DNA of 64,000 nucleotides from UBA4285 sp050944355 (GCA_050944355.1 JBMNQX010000004.1:62001-126000); one strand, 5' to 3'; positions 52,162 to 61,516 are shown, counted from the first letter of the stretch. The notes: generated by a model from the letters alone, not told the origin. Translations and numbers: made by a program.

Positions 52162-53331
52162 TCAGATTCTCGCCACACCGGATTCGTGAGCGGCTTTGTT
52201 TACCGCTGCCGAGACAGCTCCGGCAACGCGCGGGTCAAAGGCTTCCGGGATGATGTAGTCGGCGGAGAGTTTGTCTCCCACAAGGCCGGCCAGTGCGTCG
52301 GCCGCTGCGATCAGCATGGCATCGTTGATGTCGCTCGCGCGCGCGTCGAGAGCGCCGCGGAAGATGCCCGGGAATGCCAGGACATTGTTGATTTGGTTCG
52401 GGAAGTCGCTGCGGCCGGTCGCCACGACGGCGGCGCCTCCCTCCTTTGCGTCGTCCGGGAAAATTTCCGGCGTCGGGTTGGCACAGGCGAAAACAATGGC
52501 GTTTTTGTTCATGATCCGCACCATATCAGATGTCAGCACGCCGGGCGCGGACACGCCGATGAAGACGTCGGCGCCTTCGATGACGTCGGCGAGAGTTCCC
52601 GCGCGGCGGCCGCGGTTTGTCACTTTTGCCATTTCCGATTTGATCTCATTCAGGCCTTCGCGCCCTTCGTAGATGGCACCCCTGCGGTCGCAGAGTGTGA
52701 TGTCTGTGGCTCCGGCCGAGAGAAGAAGCCTGCTGATGGAGATGGCGGCAGCGCCGGCTCCGTTGACGATAATGCGCACGTCGGATAGCTTTCTGCCGGT
52801 GAGAGTCAGGGCGTTTTTCAGGCCTGCGAGCGTGATGACAGCTGTGCCGTGCTGGTCGTCGTGGAACACCGGAATGTCGCAGCGCTCTTTCAGGCGGCGC
52901 TCAATTTCAAAGCAGCGCGGCGCAGAGATGTCCTCCAGATTGATGCCGCCAAATGATCCGGCGAGCAGTGCCACGGTGTTCACGATTTCATCGACGTCCT
53001 TGCTGCGGATGCAGAGCGGGATGGCGTCGACGCCTCCGAACGATTTGAAGAGCACACATTTGCCTTCCATGACCGGCATGCCGGCTTCCGGACCGATGTC
53101 GCCGAGGCCGAGGACAGCGGTGCCGTCTGTCACGACGGCGACGGTGTTCCACCGGCGGGTGAGTTCAAAACTTTTATTGATATCTTTCTGAATTTCAAGG
53201 CAGGGAGCGGCGACGCCGGGCGTATAGGCCAGAGACAGGTCTTCTTTGGTGTTCACCGCGACGCGGGGCTTCACTTCCAGCTTTCCTTTCCACTCGTTGT
53301 GGAGCCGCAGGGATTCTTCTGCGTAATTCAT
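52162..53331 (-). CDS. NAD(P)-dependent malic enzyme
   Basis: A 389-residue oxidative decarboxylase that turns malate to pyruvate. Family marks are AYTPGVAAPC, VTDGTAVLGLGDIGPEAGMPVMEGK, the metal site HDDQHGTAVI, NAD motif VNGAGAAAISISRLLL and ACANPTPEIFP. It is the short bacterial form without a phosphotransacetylase domain. ATG 53331 is preferred because AAGGA lies 7 bases upstream; GTG 53337 is too close to that site. Single gene with its own terminator. Confidence 0.95.
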   Translation of the reverse strand: MNYAEESLRLHNEWKGKLEVKPRVAVNTKEDLSLAYTPGVAAPCLEIQKDINKSFELTRRWNTVAVVTDGTAVLGLGDIGPEAGMPVMEGKCVLFKSFGGVDAIPLCIRSKDVDEIVNTVALLAGSFGGINLEDISAPRCFEIERRLKERCDIPVFHDDQHGTAVITLAGLKNALTLTGRKLSDVRIIVNGAGAAAISISRLLLSAGATDITLCDRRGAIYEGREGLNEIKSEMAKVTNRGRRAGTLADVIEGADVFIGVSAPGVLTSDMVRIMNKNAIVFACANPTPEIFPDDAKEGGAAVVATGRSDFPNQINNVLAFPGIFRGALDARASDINDAMLIAAADALAGLVGDKLSADYIIPEAFDPRVAGAVSAAVNKAAHESGVARI

Positions 53332-53397
53332 AGGCACATCCTTTCTTTCATACAGAGTATAACTACAGCCTATTCATAGCATATTACTAGGAAATAG

Positions 53398-53437
53398 GCA
53401 AGAAAAATCCCGGCGGTCCATTGCGGGCTGCCGGGAT
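53398..53437 (-). terminator. Terminator after purC
   Basis: ATCCCGGC (53407-53414) pairs with GCCGGGAT (53430-53437); on the minus strand TTTTTCTT follows. Confidence 0.8.
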
Positions 53438-53479
53438 AAATTCTCAGATTTGTTTACCTGATATATGCGCTGCGGGCTC

Positions 53480-54355
53480 TTACGCGTCCAGCTCTTTTCC
53501 CGTCAGAAGCTTGTAGGCTTCCTTGTACTTGGCGATCGTCTTGTCGATGATATCCTGCGGGAGGTTGTAATCGCTGTCCGGATGCGCCTTGAGCCAGTCG
53601 CGGACGAACTGTTTGTCGAAGGAAGGCTGGCTGTGGCCGGCCTCATAACCGTCGAGAGGCCAGAAACGGCTGCTGTCCGGCGTGAGCATTTCGTCGCCCA
53701 GAACGACGTTTCCGTTTTCATCCAGCCCGAACTCAAACTTGGTGTCGGCGATGATGATGCCGCGGGAAAGAGCGTAGTCCGCGCACTTCTTGTAAAGAGC
53801 GATCGTGTAGTCGCGGATCTTGGTCGCGTACTCGCGGCCGTGTCCCGGGAACTTCTTTTCCAGTACGTCGATGCTCTTTTCATAGCTGATGTTTTCGTCG
53901 TGGTCACCGAGCTCGGCCTTGGTGGACGGTGTGTAGATCGGCTCCGGGAGCTTCTGGCATTCTTTCAGTCCTTCCGGGAGCTTGATGCCGCAGACGGTGC
54001 CGTTCTTCTGATAGCTTGCCCAGCCGCTGCCGGTGATGTAGCCGCGGACGATGCACTCGATCGGGATCATCGTCAGCTTCTTGCAGAGCATGCTGTTGCC
54101 TGTAAATTCCGGCTTGCGGAAATATTCCGGCATGTCGTTCACATCGGTGCTGATCATGTGGTTCGGCATGATGTCCTTTGTGTAATCGAACCAGAACTTT
54201 GACATCTGTGTCAGAACAGTGCCCTTTTTGGTGACCTTGTTCTTCAGGATAACGTCAAACGCGGAAATGCGGTCCGTGGCAACCATGATCAGCGCGTCGC
54301 CGATATCATAGATTTCACGCACCTTGCCTTCTTTGATGGGGCTGTACTCTTTCAT
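53480..54355 (-). CDS. purC: Phosphoribosylaminoimidazole-succinocarboxamide synthase
   Basis: SAICAR synthetase of purine biosynthesis, 291 residues. Motifs are IKEGKVREIYD, VATDRISAFDV, PIECIVRGYITGSGW, DTKFEFGLD and LGDEMLTPDSSRFW. This longer form, with QPSFDKQFVRDWL, resembles yeast-type and many clostridial PurC proteins. The start is ATG 54355 behind AGGAAGG; the upstream frame extension lacks conservation. No other pur gene is adjacent. Confidence 0.96.
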   Translation of the reverse strand: MKEYSPIKEGKVREIYDIGDALIMVATDRISAFDVILKNKVTKKGTVLTQMSKFWFDYTKDIMPNHMISTDVNDMPEYFRKPEFTGNSMLCKKLTMIPIECIVRGYITGSGWASYQKNGTVCGIKLPEGLKECQKLPEPIYTPSTKAELGDHDENISYEKSIDVLEKKFPGHGREYATKIRDYTIALYKKCADYALSRGIIIADTKFEFGLDENGNVVLGDEMLTPDSSRFWPLDGYEAGHSQPSFDKQFVRDWLKAHPDSDYNLPQDIIDKTIAKYKEAYKLLTGKELDA

Positions 54356-54520
54356 AGCTTCCTTCCTGGCCGGATTCACGCCGGCTGCCGCTTGAGAATA
54401 ATTGTTTTCCGCAGAGAAGTCTGCCCGTTCAGTATAAAACAAAAATAAGCAAACTTAAAGCATGAATGGCAAATGCCGGCATTGCGCTGAAAACATTTGT
54501 CATGGATTCGGTATGAAATG

Positions 54521-54549
54521 TTTGTATAAAAGCGGAAAGGCGGTATAAT
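54521..54549 (+). promoter_or_regulatory. Promoter of the DAHP synthase gene
   Basis: A perfect -10 box TATAAT (54544-54549) lies 17 bases after TTTGTA (54521-54526), a weak -35 box. Transcription would start near 54556 and give a leader of about 130 bases. Confidence 0.65.
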
Positions 54550-54553
54550 ACTA

Positions 54554-54660
54554 AAAAGCCCGCCGGTTCGGATGAGGGTGCCCGTGTGGTGTCTGGCCTG
54601 CATCCAGTGCACACATATTAGACGAGAATGGTAATGCGAGGCCGCCGGCGGCTTTTTTAT
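54554..54660 (+). promoter_or_regulatory. Structured leader or attenuator of DAHP synthase
   Basis: AAAAAGCC-CGCCGG (54554-54567) can pair with CCGGCGGCTTTTT (54645-54657), and the right arm also forms a compact GCCGCC/GGCGGC hairpin followed by TTTTTTAT, a terminator form. A short frame at 54574, reading MRVPVWCLACIQCTHIRREW and a stop, lies between the arms. It contains two Trp codons but no aromatic run. No T-box motif is seen. Confidence 0.5.
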
Positions 54661-54684
54661 TTTGAAGAGGGGCTTCAGGAATCT

Positions 54685-55713
54685 ATGAACATCACGTACG
54701 AAAGGCTGATGCCGGATCCGGAGGTGATCCGGGAGATGTATCCGGTGACACCGGAGATCACAGCCAACAAGACGAAGCGGGATCAGGAACTCAAGGATAT
54801 TCTCGCGGGCAAAGAAAACAAGTTTATTCTTGTGATCGGGCCCTGCTCGGCGGACAATGAGGACTCTGTGCTGGATTACTGCATCCGTCTGTGGAAAGTC
54901 GCCGGGGAAGTGAAGGATAAAATCTTTATTATTCCGCGCGTATATACCAACAAACCGCGTACGAGAGGAACCGGATACAAGGGCATGCTGCACCAGCCGG
55001 ACCCGGAGGGCAAGGCGGATATGCTCAACGGCCTTGTCGCCATCCGCAAGATGCATCTGGATGTCTGCAAACAGACAGGCTTCACCACGGCTGATGAAAT
55101 GCTGTACCCGGAGAATCACAGTTTCCTCGATGATGTTCTGTCTTATGTGGCGGTCGGCGCCCGGTCAGTTGAAAATCAGCAGCACCGGATGGTCGCGAGC
55201 GCACTGGACGTACCGTGCGGCATGAAGAATCCGACGTCGGGCGATTTTTCCGTGATGCTCAACGCAATTGTGGCCGCGCAGGCTCCACAGACGTTTATCT
55301 ATCGGAATTATGAGGTGCATTCGACGGGCAACCCGTACGCGCATGCCATTCTGCGCGGCGCCATCAGCAAACACGGGGCGGCGGTTCCGAATTATCATTT
55401 TGAGGACCTCATGCGCCTGTATGAGATGTATCAGCATGTCGACGTAAAGAACCGCGCGGTCATCGTCGACTGCAACCACAGTAATTCCGGAAAACAGTAT
55501 ATGCAGCAGATCCGGATCGCAAAGGAAGTTCTTCACAGCATGCGGCAGAGCAAAGAGCTGAGCATCATGGTGAAGGGGCTGATGATCGAGAGTTATATCG
55601 AGCCGGGATGTCAGAAAATCGGCGAGGGAGTTTATGGCAAGTCCATCACGGACCCCTGTCTCGGCTGGGACGATACGGAGAAACTGATCAAAGAGATCGC
55701 GGATACGCTGTAA
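54685..55713 (+). CDS. aroF: 3-deoxy-7-phosphoheptulonate synthase, type I alpha
   Basis: The first enzyme of the shikimate pathway, 342 residues, AroG/AroF-like. Motifs are VIGPCSADNEDSVLDY, PRVYTNKPRTRGTGYKG, GARSVENQQHRMVAS, GMKNPTSGDF, VDCNHSNSGK (metal Cys/His region) and ESYIEPGCQKIG. The start is ATG 54685 with AGGA just upstream; the longer frame would begin inside the leader hairpin. A leader with terminator form suggests attenuation by an aromatic signal. Confidence 0.94.
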   Translation: MNITYERLMPDPEVIREMYPVTPEITANKTKRDQELKDILAGKENKFILVIGPCSADNEDSVLDYCIRLWKVAGEVKDKIFIIPRVYTNKPRTRGTGYKGMLHQPDPEGKADMLNGLVAIRKMHLDVCKQTGFTTADEMLYPENHSFLDDVLSYVAVGARSVENQQHRMVASALDVPCGMKNPTSGDFSVMLNAIVAAQAPQTFIYRNYEVHSTGNPYAHAILRGAISKHGAAVPNYHFEDLMRLYEMYQHVDVKNRAVIVDCNHSNSGKQYMQQIRIAKEVLHSMRQSKELSIMVKGLMIESYIEPGCQKIGEGVYGKSITDPCLGWDDTEKLIKEIADTL

Positions 55714-55737
55714 ATAAAACCAGCAAAGAGGTTTGAT

Positions 55738-56739
55738 ATGGGTAAAAAATTCAAGAGGGCGCTTGCTGCGGCGGCATTCTTAGGTGCGGCGGCGTACGGC
55801 GGCGGCTGTGAGATGCTGTTCCGGCTGGCGGTCACCAGAGAGAGTCTCAACCTGCACGGCCCGCTCGCCCGCTTCAGCGGGAAGAGCAAGGACGAAAAGG
55901 AAACCGATTACAGCCGCGGCAAGAAGATGGGTGTTGCCTGGTGTGAAGCGCAGCCGATGAAGGATGTCTGGATCACGGCGGATGACGGCGTGCGGCTTCA
56001 TGCGAAGTTTTTCCCGGCGGGCGCCGGCGACGGCGCGACCGAGAGGACACCGAAGCGCGCGGTTCTCTGTGCGCACGGCTACCGGGTGAGCGGTTTCTGG
56101 GATTTCGGCGGACAGGTCCGCTGGCTTCACAGAATCGGCTGCGACGTGCTTCTGATCGATGAGAGAGGAACAAATCAGAGCGGCGGCGATTACATCACTT
56201 ATGGCGCTCTGGAAAAGCGCGACATCGCCCGCTGGGCGGTGTGGCTCGACAGCCACGAAGGCGGAAAACTTCCGATTTACCTGTTCGGTGTGTCGCTGGG
56301 CTGCGCGAGCGTCGAGCTCGCCACGGCCCTGCCGCTTCCGTCCAGCGTCAAAGGCGTCATCGCGGACTGCGGCTACAGTTCCGTCCGGGATATCTTTGCG
56401 GATCAGGCGAGACGCGTTCTGCATCTGCCGCCGTATCCGCTGCTGTGGATCGAGGAGCTGAACTGCCGCCTGAGAGCGGGATTCTCATTCGCGGACGCCG
56501 ATGTAGCGGCTGCTCTGGAAAGAAATGAGAACATCCCGGTTCTGTTTATTCACGGGACGGCTGACCAGTTTGTTCTCCCGGAAAATGGCGAGAGAAACTA
56601 TGTCGCCTGCAGCGCACCCAAGCGGATCGTCTGGGTGCAGGGTGCCGGCCACGCCGCTTCCTATCTGACAGACAAAGAGCTCTATGAGAGCAGCGGCGAA
56701 CAGTTCTTTGAAGAAGTTGAAAACGGAACATTCAGGTGA
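55738..56739 (+). CDS. Alpha/beta hydrolase, membrane-anchored
   Basis: A 333-residue serine hydrolase. An N-terminal hydrophobic segment (residues 6-20) may anchor it. The nucleophile is in GVSLG, the acid in HGTADQFV and the His in GAGHAASYL; the oxyanion motif is AHGYRVSG. The pattern fits the YqkD/BEM46-like hydrolase group. The substrate is unknown. It is 24 bases after the DAHP synthase gene and may share its transcript. Confidence 0.9.
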   Translation: MGKKFKRALAAAAFLGAAAYGGGCEMLFRLAVTRESLNLHGPLARFSGKSKDEKETDYSRGKKMGVAWCEAQPMKDVWITADDGVRLHAKFFPAGAGDGATERTPKRAVLCAHGYRVSGFWDFGGQVRWLHRIGCDVLLIDERGTNQSGGDYITYGALEKRDIARWAVWLDSHEGGKLPIYLFGVSLGCASVELATALPLPSSVKGVIADCGYSSVRDIFADQARRVLHLPPYPLLWIEELNCRLRAGFSFADADVAAALERNENIPVLFIHGTADQFVLPENGERNYVACSAPKRIVWVQGAGHAASYLTDKELYESSGEQFFEEVENGTFR

Positions 56740-56753
56740 TTCCGTCAAAGGTG

Positions 56754-56801
56754 ACGGGCAGCAGCGGCTTGCAAACATAAGCCGCTCTGCCCGTTTATTT
56801 T
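56754..56801 (+). terminator. Terminator after the hydrolase gene
   Basis: ACGGGCAG and AGCGGCTT pair with AAGCCGCT and CTGCCCGT in one long stem, followed by TTATTTT. Confidence 0.85.
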
Positions 56802-56831
56802 AAACTGCAGTGCAGAAAGGAGTGGATCGAT

Positions 56832-57923
56832 ATGGCATTTCAGCTGAGAAAGTATTATCCGCCGGATTTCAGTGAAGAGCGTTTTGTCAAAGCGCCCGAC
56901 GTAAAACTGGAGGGGGCGCCGAAGGACGCTGTGGCGCCGGAACACTATCACGCGATGAGCATTTACCCGGAATACTTCAAAGTGGACGGCAAATGGCTCC
57001 TCGCGGAAGACAGCCGGATGGACTGCGTCCCGGTCTATGAAGGCGGAAAGATCATCGTGCGCGAGCCCCGTCTTCTGAAGAAAGGCGACCAGGTCATTGT
57101 AGGCCGCACAGAAGACGCGAGCGAGGGCATTTACGTGTATCCGGAAGGCTTCCATGAAGAAGGGAAGCTTGATCAGACATTCGCGTTCCGTCAGGGACGG
57201 TCCAGAGAAACGGCATTTTCAAGAGACTATGACGAACTGTATGAGCTGCTGAAATACGAGAAAGAACACGGATATGTCGTATGGGTTATGGGACCTGCCT
57301 TTGCGTTTGACCACGACGCGCGCCGGGCATTCTCGCGGATTATTGAGGCGGGATATGCGGATGCGATCATGGCCGGCAACGCGCTGGCGACGCACGATCT
57401 GGAAGGCGCCTATCTGCACACCGCGCTGGGACAGAATATTTACACGCAGGAAAATGTGCCGATGGGGCATTACAACCATCTGGACACGATCAACCGCGTG
57501 AAGTACTATGGCTCGATTCCGGAATTCATCAGACAGGAGCACATCGACAACGGAATCATTTACACCTGTGAGAAATGTCACGTGCCGTACGTTCTGGCCG
57601 GTTCGATCCGCGACGACGGACCGCTGCCGCCGGTATACGGAAACGTCTATGAGGCTCAGGACGCGATGAGAGCGCAGGTCCGCAAGGCGACGACAGTCAT
57701 CTGTATGGCGACGATGCTGCACACGATCGCGACGGGCAATATGACGCCGTCCTACCGCGTACTCGCTGACGGAACCGTGCGTCAGGTTTACTTCTACTGC
57801 GTGGATATCTCGGAGTTCACGGTGAACAAACTCACCGACCGCGGTTCGCTCTCCGCGCACGGCATCGTGACCAATGCCCAGGACTTCGTGGTAAATGTCG
57901 CCAAAGGCCTCGGGCTGATGTGA
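56832..57923 (+). CDS. LOR/SDH-type (TIGR00300-like) protein, putative ornithine cyclodeaminase relative
   Basis: A 363-residue protein. The second half resembles the Rossmann-type domain found in archaeal TIGR00300 proteins and in the C-terminal part of cyanobacterial ArgZ/AgrE: AGNALATHDLEGAYLHTALG, HVPYVLAGSIRDDGPLPPVYG, EAQDAMRAQ, ATMLHTIATGN and VDISEFTVNKLTDRGS. The first half holds a small beta domain. Members convert ornithine to proline or have no known activity. No arginine genes are adjacent. The family is seen clearly; the reaction is inference. Confidence 0.78.
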   Translation: MAFQLRKYYPPDFSEERFVKAPDVKLEGAPKDAVAPEHYHAMSIYPEYFKVDGKWLLAEDSRMDCVPVYEGGKIIVREPRLLKKGDQVIVGRTEDASEGIYVYPEGFHEEGKLDQTFAFRQGRSRETAFSRDYDELYELLKYEKEHGYVVWVMGPAFAFDHDARRAFSRIIEAGYADAIMAGNALATHDLEGAYLHTALGQNIYTQENVPMGHYNHLDTINRVKYYGSIPEFIRQEHIDNGIIYTCEKCHVPYVLAGSIRDDGPLPPVYGNVYEAQDAMRAQVRKATTVICMATMLHTIATGNMTPSYRVLADGTVRQVYFYCVDISEFTVNKLTDRGSLSAHGIVTNAQDFVVNVAKGLGLM

Positions 57924-57980
57924 CGTCTTGTTTCTCTGATTCCCTGTCAGGAACGGCGCGGACCTGACGCGCTCAGACAT

Positions 57981-58027
57981 AAAAGCCGCAGGAACCGGAA
58001 GTGATTTTCCGGATCCTGCGGTTTTTT
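57981..58027. terminator. Bidirectional terminator between convergent genes
   Basis: AAAAGCCGCAGGA-CCGGAA pairs with TTCCGG-TCCTGCGGTTTTTT (one mismatch each side). T runs occur on both strands, serving the LOR/SDH gene and the minus-strand phosphofructokinase. Confidence 0.85.
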
Positions 58028-58062
58028 CGTGTCAGATCAGTTAAGCTTTGCACTCAGGCGTT

Positions 58063-59142
58063 TTACTTGTCGCCGAATGAGATCCCGATGTCTCTTGCCG
58101 TCTGGATCACGTCGCTGTCGAGCGGTACATTCTTGAGCTTTCCGGCCACTTCTTTGAGCGGAACCGGAACGATGACTCCGTCGCGCATGCCGACCATGTT
58201 GCCCCAGTTCTTTTCGGCGATGAGTCTTGCGGCTGCGGTGCCGAAGCGGGTCGCCAGAACGCGGTCATACGGGCACGGGCTGCCGCCGCGCTGGATGTGA
58301 CCCGGAACAGCGACGCGGACTTCATGTCCGGTGAGCTGTCCGAGTTCATCGGCGAGCTGGTAGGCGACAGACGGATATGCCTGCTGTTCGCGCTTTGAGC
58401 GGAACTCGCTTTTTTTCATCTTGGACTCTTCTTTTGTCATCGCGCCTTCTGCGATGGCGACGATGGAAAAACGCTTTCCGTTCTTGCTGCGCTTTTCGAT
58501 CATCTTGGCAAGTACTTTCGAGTCATACGGGATTTCCGGCAGAAGGATGGCGTTGGCCGAGCCGGCGATTCCGGCGTACAGCGTCAGCCAGCCTACTTTG
58601 TGGCCCATGATCTCGACGATAAATACACGGCCGTGGCTCGTCGCCGTGGTGTGAATCGAGTCGAGGACATTGGCCGCGACAGCCACGGCGGACTGGAAGC
58701 CGAACGTGACATCCGTTCCCCACAGATCGTTGTCAATCGTCTTGGGAAGCGTGATCACGTGCATGCCCAGCTCGGACAGAAGATTGGCGGTTTTGTGCGT
58801 CCCGTTGCCGCCGAGAATCACAAGGCAGTCCAGCTTCAATTTCTTGTAGACGGACTTCATGCCTTCGATCTTTTCTTTGGCTTCCGGCGTCCCGGAGATC
58901 AGCAGCTTATATGGTTCACGGCTCGTTCCCAGGATCGTTCCGCCCAGATTGATGATGCCGGAAAAGTCATTCGGTGTCATCTTCCAATAGTCACCGGTGA
59001 TCAGCCCCTTGTACCCGTCGCGGATGCCATAGATCTCGACATCTTTCCCGAATTCGAGGTACAATGCTTTGCCAACGGCGCGAATGGCAGCGTTAAGACC
59101 CTGACAGTCGCCGCCGCTCGTAAGAATACCAACTCTAAGCAT
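58063..59142 (-). CDS. pfkA: 6-phosphofructokinase with mixed donor-site residues
   Basis: Phosphorylates fructose 6-phosphate in glycolysis, 359 residues. Marks are GILTSGGDCQGLNAAIR, PKTIDNDLWGTDVTFGF (catalytic Asp), IMGHKVGWL and VPGHIQRGG. The donor-site loop reads GGNGT (111-115): Gly114 equals ATP-type Gly104 of E. coli, Asn113 replaces Asp103, and the Lys before TIDND equals the PPi-type Lys124. So ATP or PPi use cannot be decided by eye. It starts 21 bases after the ppk stop and is probably in the polyphosphate operon. Confidence 0.93.
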   Translation of the reverse strand: MLRVGILTSGGDCQGLNAAIRAVGKALYLEFGKDVEIYGIRDGYKGLITGDYWKMTPNDFSGIINLGGTILGTSREPYKLLISGTPEAKEKIEGMKSVYKKLKLDCLVILGGNGTHKTANLLSELGMHVITLPKTIDNDLWGTDVTFGFQSAVAVAANVLDSIHTTATSHGRVFIVEIMGHKVGWLTLYAGIAGSANAILLPEIPYDSKVLAKMIEKRSKNGKRFSIVAIAEGAMTKEESKMKKSEFRSKREQQAYPSVAYQLADELGQLTGHEVRVAVPGHIQRGGSPCPYDRVLATRFGTAAARLIAEKNWGNMVGMRDGVIVPVPLKEVAGKLKNVPLDSDVIQTARDIGISFGDK

Positions 59143-59163
59143 ACTTTCCTCCTTGAATTTTAA

Positions 59164-61491
59164 TCAGATTTCATCTTCATCCGCCGAGCGCGGCGTCTCT
59201 TTCGGATGCGCCGGACTCGCGTCTTCTGCGGCCTTCAGTTTCTCAAACTCCTCGCGCGCAGAGCGGATGAACTCCTGCTGTGAGTTTACCGCAGGTCTGC
59301 CCCTGTGTTCAATATGGACATATTCTTTGTTCGACATCATCTGTCTTGCGTTCACGTTGTCGGACCACATCGTCTCCAGGATGGCAAATGCCCGTTTTTT
59401 CAGATCTTCGTCGAGAATCGGGAACACCAGCTCGACGCGGCGGTCCAGATTGCGCGGCATCCAGTCGGCAGAGCCCATGAAGATCCGCGGACTTCCACCG
59501 TTTTCGAAGCGGAAGATACGGCTGTGCTCAAGCAGCTGTCCTACGATGGAGATGACTGTGATGTTCTCGGACACGCCGGCAAGTCCCGGGATCAGGCAGC
59601 AGATGCCGCGGACAATCAGACGGATTTTTACGCCGGCGCGGCTGGCGTCGTAGAGAAGATTGATGATATCCGGGTCGACCAGTGAGTTGACTTTGGCCGT
59701 GATGCCCGACGGAAGTCCTTTTTTCGCGTTTTCTGTCTCGCGCAGAATCAGATTTTCAAAAGCCCCGCGCATGTCGTGCGGTGCGACGATCATTTCGCTG
59801 AATACCGGCGGCCGCGAATAGCCGGACAGAAAGTTGAACAGACCGGAGGCGTCCACGCCGAACGGCTCGCGGCATGTAAACAGACCGATATCGGTGTACA
59901 GCTTGGCGGTTGAGTCGTTGTAGTTGCCGGTGCCCATGTGCAGATAGCGGCGGATTCCGTCTTCCTCGCGGCGTACCACCAGCGTGATTTTGCAGTGCGT
60001 TTTGAGGCCGACGAGACCGTAGATGACGTGGCAGCCCGCCTGTTCCAGTTTCAGGGCCCAGTTGATATTGTTTTCCTCGTCAAATCTCGCTTTCAGCTCG
60101 ACCAGAACGGTGACCTGCTTGCCGTTTTCGGCCGCGCGGATCAGCGCGGCGATGATGGGCGAGTGGCCGGACACGCGGTAAAGCGTTTCCTTGATGGCCA
60201 GTACATCCGGGTCGTCGGCAGCCTGTTGTACAAATTTTACCACAGAATCGAAGCTCTCATACGGATGGTGCACCATGCGGTCCTTCTCGCGGATAGCCTG
60301 GAAGATATCGGTGTATCCGTAAAATTCTGCCGGCGGATTGACCGGGGTGAGTTTCGGGTAGCGCAGACGGTCTTCACCCTCGATGTTGGCAAATTTCGAA
60401 AACAGCGTGAGGTCGAGAGGACCATTTTCCATGTAGATGGCTTCCTTTCGGACGTCCAGCTGTTCTGTCAGAAATTTCAGTGTGGCGCTGTCGCATCCGC
60501 TCATGAGTTCGAGGCGCACCGGTTTGCCTCTCTTGCGCTTTTTGATGGACTCGCGGATTTCGATCAGAAGATCTTCGGCCTCTTCGTCGATCTCGAGGTC
60601 GGAGTTCCGCGTCATGCGGAACGGGCTGCAGCAGAGAATTTCGTTGCCCTGGAAGAGCTTGTCCATGAAGCAGATGATGATGTCTTCGAGAAGGCAGTAC
60701 GTGTGCTCCGCCGAACCCGGAACTTCCACGAATCGCTGCATGATTCCGGGCACCTGAACGACGGCAAATGCCTCCTGCGGCTCTTTTTCTTTGCGCTTCT
60801 TGTTTTTGTCCTTGCCTTTGCGCTCATCCTCGGTCGTCTCGTCGACTTTGAGCCTCACACAGATGTTGAGACTCTTGTTGGCCAGAAACGGGAACGGCCG
60901 GGAGTTGTCGACGGCAAGCGGCGTGAGGACCGGAAACAGCACCTTGTCGTAATAGGTCTGGATGTATTTCATCTGTTCTTCGTTCATCCGGGACGGCCGG
61001 ATAAATTCGATCCCCTCGTGCTTAAGCGTCGGCAGGATGGAGTGGCGCAGGCAGGAGTACTGCTTTTCGGAAAAATCGTGTATTTTTTTCGAGAGCTGTG
61101 CGTACAGCTGTTCCGGCGTCAGTCCGGACGCGTCGCGTTTGTTGTATTTGTGTTCAACCTGCATCTGAACGCCGGCCACGCGGACCATGAAGAATTCGTC
61201 CAGGTTGCTGCCTGTGATTCCGAGGAAACGGCAGCGCTCGAGAATCGGGTTCTCCGCCTCATACGCTTCGTCCAGGACCCGGGCATCGAAATCTACCCAG
61301 GAAAGCTCACGGTTGTAGTACGGATACGGATTTTCAGGCTGCGCGAGCGGCCTGACGCCGGCGAGTGTCACATCTTTTTTGGCCGTCGGGTAGGCAGCCC
61401 CGGGAATGGTCTCATTCAGAGGCTTCATGACGGTTTCTTTTATTTCCTTTTTGGTGTTCTCTTTTTTCTTTTCGGTTTTGTCCTCGGGCAT
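59164..61491 (-). CDS. ppk1: Polyphosphate kinase 1
   Basis: A 775-residue enzyme that reversibly makes inorganic polyphosphate from ATP. After a Lys/Glu-rich start of about 45 residues come NRELSWVDFDARVL (N domain), NLDEFFMVRVAG, the head domain FPVLTPLAVDNSRPFPFLANKSLN, THCKITLVVRREEDGIRRYLHMGTGNYN with the phospho-accepting His, and GSADWMPRNLDRRVEL. Start ATG 61491 behind AGGAGGGG. It lies between ppx and pfk with short gaps (21-25 bases), so the three are likely one transcript. Confidence 0.96.
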   Translation of the reverse strand: MPEDKTEKKKENTKKEIKETVMKPLNETIPGAAYPTAKKDVTLAGVRPLAQPENPYPYYNRELSWVDFDARVLDEAYEAENPILERCRFLGITGSNLDEFFMVRVAGVQMQVEHKYNKRDASGLTPEQLYAQLSKKIHDFSEKQYSCLRHSILPTLKHEGIEFIRPSRMNEEQMKYIQTYYDKVLFPVLTPLAVDNSRPFPFLANKSLNICVRLKVDETTEDERKGKDKNKKRKEKEPQEAFAVVQVPGIMQRFVEVPGSAEHTYCLLEDIIICFMDKLFQGNEILCCSPFRMTRNSDLEIDEEAEDLLIEIRESIKKRKRGKPVRLELMSGCDSATLKFLTEQLDVRKEAIYMENGPLDLTLFSKFANIEGEDRLRYPKLTPVNPPAEFYGYTDIFQAIREKDRMVHHPYESFDSVVKFVQQAADDPDVLAIKETLYRVSGHSPIIAALIRAAENGKQVTVLVELKARFDEENNINWALKLEQAGCHVIYGLVGLKTHCKITLVVRREEDGIRRYLHMGTGNYNDSTAKLYTDIGLFTCREPFGVDASGLFNFLSGYSRPPVFSEMIVAPHDMRGAFENLILRETENAKKGLPSGITAKVNSLVDPDIINLLYDASRAGVKIRLIVRGICCLIPGLAGVSENITVISIVGQLLEHSRIFRFENGGSPRIFMGSADWMPRNLDRRVELVFPILDEDLKKRAFAILETMWSDNVNARQMMSNKEYVHIEHRGRPAVNSQQEFIRSAREEFEKLKAAEDASPAHPKETPRSADEDEI

Positions 61492-61516
61492 AGTTTCTAC
61501 CCCTCCTATTGCTTTC

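Noticed and set aside
54571..54640. T-box riboswitch before DAHP synthase
   Set aside because: The GGGTGCCCGTG stretch only loosely recalls the T-box core; the conserved GGTGGNACCGCG element is absent.
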